Of a stretch of DNA of 64,000 bases, positions 58,902-64,000 are shown in pieces (the first letter of the stretch is position 1; each line of letters begins with the position of its first letter). A program made the translations under genes and the position numbers. The stretch covers positions 1-64,000 of the forward strand of contig JAIXMR010000002.1 of NCBI GenBank assembly GCA_025677835.1. Direction: 5' to 3'. Under the pieces are notes generated by a model, which made no database searches, was not told the origin of the DNA, and worked only from the letters and a program-made list of their open reading frames with translations. The stretch comes from Sporodiniella umbellata (lineage: Eukaryota > Mucoromycota > Mucoromycetes > Mucorales > Rhizopodaceae).

Positions 58902-59656
58902 AGAAAACTTGGCTATGCGTTCAGGTCGAGAGCCAAAATTCACTTTCTGAAAGAATCCAAGTATACATCCTTTTTTTTTTTTTTTTTTTTTGGCTTGTTT
59001 TTACAAATCCGATGTATGTGTGTGTCCATAGAAAAGCCATTAGAATCTGATAACGGGAATTGATATTCTTGTGGCACTAAACTAGTCTCTGTTTTAATCC
59101 CAAAAACTATCGACAACTACTATCCTACCTGTTTATAAAACGAATAACAAAGCGAGATATGAAATCTGTTCAATCAGTTCATTGTTCAATATTATTGGCT
59201 TATTCAATCTGTGGTCTGAGACTCTTTGATACGCAGAAAGATCTACATGACCTTGATTCATTAGTCATCGCCAAATCCGATACACGCCCCTGCTATTTTT
59301 TTTTTTGTTTTTTCTTTGAAACACAGTCAAAACAAAACCCGAAAAAGAGAGAGAGCCCTTTATAACAAAACAGTTGGATTGTGAGAGAGAATAGCCCACA
59401 CGATCTAAACAGGCTTTTGTTTTGATTTTCTCATCTTGTTGTTCTCTACGAAAAAAGGGAGTGGAAAGATGATGAATAGTGCAACCCGATTGCTAGAAAA
59501 TTTCCCTCTGTTTTTGAAAGACCTTTGAAAAGAAAAGCAAAGTATGAAGAATAATATTTCCAAAGAAGGCCATTTTTTTTTTATTCAGAGGTCTTTCTTC
59601 TTTTATCTGGTAAAGATACCAGACAGATCTTATAAAAAATATACCCAACTTTATCA

Positions 59657-59690
<34 letters not shown>

Positions 59691-59976
59691 TCCCAAAAGA
59701 GCTATTTTTCATTTTCTGTTGTTTAATAAAATTGGCTTTATACAGTAAAATTGTATATATTTTTTTAAAAAAAAAAAAAAGGGGGGGGGAGGAAATGATG
59801 TGGAAGGTTGACACTCTACAGAAGTACGATATGAAAAATCAAATCAAAATCAAAAATTCATCCATTTTTTTTTTTTTTTTTTTTTTTCAAAATTTCTATC
59901 CAACTATCTATTTTTTTTTTTATTTTTTTATTTTTATTTATTTTTATTTTTTTTTTTTTTTTTGCTAGTTGTTGTC

Positions 59977-61131
59977 ATGAGTCAAGAAGAAAATGAGATT
60001 GCTCGGGCGGTTGCATTATCACTTTTAAGTCAAGAACAAGAAAATGAAGATCTTCGAGAGGCATTAGCAGCTTCACTTGGAAAGACCGTAGACCAATTAA
60101 CTGCACGCGATTTACTTTTGGGTTCGTCTTCAGGAGCCAAAAGAAAACAACCTTCACCACCCCAACCGATGGTGAACAAAAAACCTGACCATCACTCGAC
60201 AAAGTATTGGGACGGGACTGTCAAATTCACGTCGATTCCAGGTTTTGTCGGTCCTCGGTATTTGACGTTATCTGAAGTAGTTCAAAAGGTATCTTTCAAA
60301 AAAAAAAAAAAAAAAAAGATCCACAGTAGACTCTCTCTCTTTCTAAACCCTCCCCGTTTAGAGTCAATTAAAAAAAGCGTTGGTTACTGCTTTTGTCTAT
60401 AGTATGGATTATATCAATACCCATTTTCCTGAGGATGTCAACTTGGTGTTGGTTACACATGGTAGACCGGTACGTGTATATCGCTTTGTATGGACCTTTC
60501 AAACCGTATCTACCTAGGCCATGGCAGTCCAAGTAGGAAAGAACCGAGTGATTATTCAGCCGCCTTTGAAGGATTCAAAGTACGGGGTGTTTCATAACAA
60601 ACTGATGCTCTTGTTTCATGCTTCCTCCTTGAGAGTCGTGATTGGTTCTGCCAACATGGTAAGATCCTTTTTGTTTGTATAGAGCTGATGGGTCAAAAAG
60701 GTACCTTACGATTACGATGAGATGGAGAACGTTTTATTTATTCAAGATTTCCCGAAACTTGACACGCCTCTTGAATCCACCGAAGCACTTTCAGAGTTTG
60801 CACAGGATTTGGTGGATGTTTTGAAAGCCATGCAAGTACCTTCTTCAGTGATGGACGAATTGCTTTGTTATGATTTTTCAAAAGCCAAAGTAAGAACAAA
60901 CCCCACAGAGAGCTGACTTGAGAACGACTCTTATTTTTTTTTTTTTGTAGGCACATCTGGTCGCTTCTGTATCTGGTATACACGAAGGGAAAGAAGACTA
61001 TCAAAAGTATGGTCACACACGTCTGGCTTCTATAGTACATCGAATGGTGGGTACTTTGGGAGAAAAAGAATATCCCAGAATAGAAATGCAGGTAAAAAAA
61101 AAAAAAACAACAACAGCAATACTTTTTTCTT

Positions 61132-61166
<35 letters not shown>

Positions 61167-61940
61167 TATCTATTTTCTTTAGACATCTTCTTTAGGTGCT
61201 CTGACTGTAGGTTATCTTCAAGAAATCTATCAGTCCTTTTGTGGTATTGAACGATATAAGGATGGTAAAGTGATACCTTCCACTCTCAAGAAAGGGCAGA
61301 TACCACCTGTGGACATTGTATATCCTTCCAAAGAGACAGTGATCGATAGCCGACATGGTATCCCTGTAAGTGAACCGGGGAGAAAGGGAGATCCTAAGCG
61401 TTGATAGGGAGCCAGTACAATCTGCTTGAATACTCATAGTTGGTATAAACCTACGTTTCCTAAAGAAGTCATGTGCGACGCGATCAGTCATCGGCAAGGA
61501 AGTTTGATGCATTCCAAGGTAAAAAGCCTGCCTGGTAAATATACATGGATACAAACGACTGGCGTCTTTCTATAGTATATCATTGCTAGTCTTCCTTCAC
61601 CCAAGACATCACTCAAAGGATGGGTCTATCTTGGGTACAGGCGGTTTCTATTGACGGGTTCAAAAGACTCACTTGTTTTTTTTTTTTTTTAGATCCCATA
61701 ATGCCACGACTTCTGCCTGGGGTAAATTCACGTTGTCTAGAGAAAGTAAACAGCCCAAGATGAACATAAGGTAATAAAAGAGAAGTTCTTGTAGCCATTG
61801 AACCATTCTGTATGGATAGTAATTGGGAATTGGGGATTGTCCTTCCACTTTATGAAGATTCAGATATACCTGCACCTTATCTTCGTCCACCCCCTCGCTA
61901 TTCTCAAGGTCAACAAGCTTGGACTCAGGCTATGGATTAA
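59977..61940 (+). CDS. TDP1: tyrosyl-DNA phosphodiesterase 1 with two N-terminal UIMs
   Basis: Ten exons: 59977-60288, 60362-60469, 60518-60658, 60701-60889, 60951-61091, 61183-61365, 61408-61518, 61576-61634, 61693-61770, 61820-61940; 480 aa. Two HKD-type (HxK…N) catalytic motifs are present: FHNKLMLL…GSANM (His about 166, Lys about 168) and MHSKYIIA…GSHNATTSAWGK (His about 393, Lys about 395). The enzyme removes stalled topoisomerase I peptides and other 3' blocks from DNA in the nucleus. The N-terminus has two ubiquitin-interacting-motif-like helices (NEIARAVALSLLSQE and EDLREALAASLGK), with the Ala-x3-Ser core of UIMs. The start at 59977 precedes UIM 1; a CTAG acceptor just upstream suggests a 5' UTR intron. 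C-terminus ends …QGQQAWTQAMD. Confidence 0.92.
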
Positions 61941-62408
61941 ATAAAACCCACTTTAGGAAAATTTATTTTTTTATTGATTTATTTTTTTATTGATGAAAAA
62001 ACCACCCAAGAGCGCTGATTAGAAAATGGGTGCTGATTGGCCAATCAACTCTACTCCCACCCTATACTCATTTCCCCACACTCAAACAAACGAATCAAGA
62101 AAAGGCTCTAGGTGTTTAGACCCATCAAGACAAACCCCACTTGCTGTGTGTTTCCTGCAATGGACGCTACCTATCTTTCTTTGGCGTTGTAAGGTTTTGT
62201 CAGTGGACATAAGTCAAGATCAGTTTAGCATGATTTTAAGCGAGTGACACGTGAAATCAGAATCTGTAGGTAACATGAAGTGATAGAGAAGGAAAGAGAA
62301 GGTGAGAGAAGAGACCGGCATGCGATAGAAGAAGAAGCGTGAGTCAAGAGAGAAAGGGTTTGATATATTTTGATAGGTGGATGTATAAGCAAAGGGTGAT
62401 CATGTGAA

Positions 62409-62444
<36 letters not shown>

Positions 62445-62528
62445 GAGGTAGCCGTGAAAATACATATTTTCTCTCTTCTTTCGTCCCTCTATTTTTTTTT
62501 TTTTTTTTTTTTTTTCTTTTCTTTAAAA
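61941..62528. other. intergenic, promoter of PXMP4-like gene
   Basis: About 590 bp with a short duplicated T-rich motif at 61960-61993, GA-rich stretch (62280-62360), an (AAT)n microsatellite at 62408-62437 and a T25 run before the next ATG. No gene seen. Confidence 0.6.
62408..62437. repeat. (AAT)n microsatellite
   Basis: Ten AAT units. Confidence 0.9.
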
Positions 62529-63286
62529 ATGGAATATCTTGAACAAGTTGCTTTGGATCCTCGATACCACGATCTTTTATCGATTCTGAAAGGGTTCCGT
62601 AGCGGTATTGTCTATGGCGCCAAGGTGCGGTTTCCTCATGCTTTGGTGATGACCATCTTGTTCAAGACTGGATCGTAAGAAAGCTTGTATAAACTCACCC
62701 GAAATAGCCAGAATTGTCTTGAAATGAACAATCTTTATAGATGGCAGAGTAAAGTCAAAGGGATTTTGAATGCTACCAAACAACATGCGTTGAACCTGGG
62801 TAAATTTGCTACCATCTATAAAAGCTTGATGATTGTCCAGCGAAAGGTGAATGGGGGTAAGGAAGCCAACCTGCATCCTTTTATTGCAGGCATTGTCGGC
62901 GGTTATTTTGTATTTGGCGAGAACAATGGTATCAATCAACAGGTAAACCTCCTGAGTTTGTTTATTCAGTCTATAACCGCGCCTCTCCCAGATCATACTC
63001 TATCTCTTCTCAAGAGTGGTTCTGGCCATAGTCAAAGTGCCTGTCAAACGAGAGATCATAGACGCACCTGAACATACTTTCCCTGTCTTTGCTGCTGTTG
63101 TTTGGGGCTTAGTGATGGTAAACAAAATAAAATACAGCGTTGTTGTCTTATTGACACTTCTTGTAGTGGTTGTTTAAACACGAAAAAGATACAGTGCAAC
63201 CCTCTCTGAGAGCGTCTATGCAATATATCTATAGTGATTCTGATCATTGGAATTCACTTCGCACTTTGATCTGGCACAATAAATAA
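62529..63286 (+). CDS. peroxisomal membrane protein 4 (PXMP4/PMP24, Tim17 superfamily)
   Basis: Four exons: 62529-62674, 62741-62942, 62992-63117, 63167-63286; 197 aa. Diagnostic segments: GFRSGIVYGAKVRFPHALVM, KATKQHA-type block (ATKQHALNLGKFATIYKSLM), and FIAGIVGGYFVFGENNGINQ, the last with the G-x3-G packing of the Tim17/22/23 superfamily. Four hydrophobic helices in total. PXMP4 is an integral peroxisomal membrane protein of unclear biochemical role. The acceptor of intron 2 (62991, CCTCTCCCAG) rather than the nearer TTATTCAG gives the family sequence IILYLFSRVVLAIVKVPV. Exon-exon frame is consistent throughout. Confidence 0.9.
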
Positions 63287-63544
63287 ATAGCTTTACAAAA
63301 GTCTTTTTTTTTTTTTATAAACAAATGAACCATAGGAATAAAGTTGTAGAGAGAGAGATGTTTTTTATATAGTTTTTCTTTTTAAAAAAAAAAAAAAAAA
63401 GAGAGAGAGAGAAAGAGAGGGTATATCAACAAATACACACACATTCACGTACACGTAAAGAAAGAGTAATTCACAAGAAAGGAAGGGGGGAGAAGAGAGA
63501 GAGAGAGAGAAAGGGGAGTTTTTTTGTTTTTTTTTTGTTTTTCT
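63287..63544. repeat. short convergent intergenic with GA repeats
   Basis: Contains an A18 run near 63384, (GA)n tracts at 63401-63420 and 63494-63512, and T runs. No gene. Confidence 0.7.
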
Positions 63545-64000
63545 TTAGATGGGCTGTTGTTGTTGTTGTAGACGTCTATTCTTTAAGAGGGTTGCTTTGT
63601 TCATATCCAATTCAAATACGTTTCGTTTTCTTCTTGAGGCAGGTGTAGCAATTGTACTTTCGTATTCTGGTTTGGGTGTTTTGGTAGGCATGGGGTAATT
63701 GGCGGTAGGAGCAACACCTTTGCCATCATGAACGAGCTGTTCGGCCATGGCGATGACGTCTTCCTGGATGCCTTGAGTAGGGCCTCCTCGATAGCGAGCG
63801 TGTTCTTCTTCCTCTTCCTCTTCTTCTTCAGAGATGGAATCATAACCGCCCGGACCACCAACAAACATTCGATGGTTGGCGGTCTCTGGCAGCTTGTTCT
63901 TCTTTTCTTCACCCATACGCTGTACGGCATAGGTGATATCGAGAATCTCCTTGATAGAGCTGATTCCGGGCGAGAAGACATCGGTACGTTTGGCAGCCTT
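63545..64000 (-). CDS. unidentified acidic protein, C-terminal part
   Basis: Open through the right window edge; stop at 63545-63547; 151 aa visible. Reads KAAKRTDVFSPGISSIKEIL, DITYAVQRMGEEKKNK, then a Gly-rich patch (MFVGGPGGYDS), a run of nine Glu, GGPTQGIQEDVIAMAEQLVH, Pro/Thr-rich linker, a basic stretch (ASRRKRNVFELDMNKATLLK) and a terminal Gln run (LQQQQQPI). GC is higher than in the flanking DNA, as in other real exons here. No domain recognised; the basic patch could be a nuclear signal. The main body of the gene lies beyond the window. Confidence 0.65.
   Translation of the reverse strand, partial: KAAKRTDVFSPGISSIKEILDITYAVQRMGEEKKNKLPETANHRMFVGGPGGYDSISEEEEEEEEEHARYRGGPTQGIQEDVIAMAEQLVHDGKGVAPTANYPMPTKTPKPEYESTIATPASRRKRNVFELDMNKATLLKNRRLQQQQQPI

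Larger units (their letters stand above)
57206..59976. other. intergenic, rich in homopolymers, with a coding-like relic
   Basis: 2.8 kb between divergent copy B and TDP1. Very long runs: T27 near 57991-58017, A27 near 58193-58219, A38 at 58863-58900, A28 near 59660-59687, T-rich block 59867-59963. Apart from the relic at 57684-57930 no gene is seen. Confidence 0.55.

Noticed and set aside
1..64000. tRNA, rRNA, CRISPR or prokaryotic signals
   Set aside because: No cloverleaf, B-box-like GGTTCGAATC in context, rRNA core or direct-repeat/spacer array was found by reading; the DNA is eukaryotic nuclear. A tRNAscan run would be decisive.

Overview
The window is eukaryotic nuclear DNA from a filamentous fungus, most likely an early-diverging mould of the Mucorales. 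The evidence is dense short introns (about 42-170 nt, GT-AG) in nearly every gene, AT-rich intergenic DNA full of poly-A/poly-T runs, and two copies of an IucA/IucC-type siderophore synthetase of the kind that makes rhizoferrin, the typical Mucorales siderophore. I cannot name the genus. No rRNA, tRNA, CRISPR array or recognisable intact transposon was seen.

Layout: 1-946, 3' part of a neprilysin-like (M13) gene whose zinc motif is destroyed; 995-1335 (-), tail of a single-pass membrane protein; 2355-5918 (+), Rho1-type GEF (DEP-DH-PH-CNH); 5969-8233 (-), M28 glutamate-carboxypeptidase-like protein; 8706-9768 (-), Ppn2-like vacuolar endopolyphosphatase; 11478-12672 (+), FHA-RING ubiquitin ligase (Dma type); 13789-17127 (-), AP-2 alpha adaptin; 19246-20563 (+), DH-only RhoGEF; 21099-21627 (-), COX20; 21768-23462 (-), kelch-BTB protein; 25353-27118 (+), Sel1-repeat chitin synthase activator (Chs4/Skt5) with a CaaX end; 27749-28570 (-), unknown protein; 28882-29735 (+), Rab7/Ypt7; 31191-31730 (+), secreted His-rich tandem-repeat protein; 33056-34371 (+), NAD-dependent glycerol-3-phosphate dehydrogenase; 37275-38824 (+), rhomboid protease; 39412-40102 (+), secreted Cu/Zn superoxide dismutase; 43313-45185 (+), cytochrome P450; 46001-46600 (-), GPI-type Cys/Ser-rich wall protein; 47516-49583 and 54965-57020 (both -), tandem rhizoferrin-synthetase paralogues; 52585-53790 (-), decayed alpha/beta hydrolase between them; 59977-61940 (+), TDP1 with N-terminal UIMs; 62529-63286 (+), PXMP4-like peroxisomal membrane protein; 63545-64000 (-), C-terminus of an unidentified acidic protein.

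There are no operons; each gene has its own promoter. Functional themes are cell-wall and polarity signalling (two RhoGEFs, Skt5-like, kelch-BTB, GPI protein), endomembrane/vacuole traffic (AP-2, Ypt7, M28, Ppn2) and iron/redox (the two siderophore synthetases, SOD).

Most interesting are the siderophore-synthetase pair and the M13 pseudo-enzyme. The synthetase copies are mosaics: two nearly identical exon tracts alternate with clearly diverged exon, intron and flank sequence, as expected from gene conversion. Both upstream flanks keep an exact ATCTGATAA, the consensus of fungal iron-repressor GATA factors, but in the 47.5-49.6 kb copy about 1.3 kb of extra DNA separates it from the start codon. 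All exon joins were worked out by eye from frame continuity and GT-AG borders; none is backed by transcripts.
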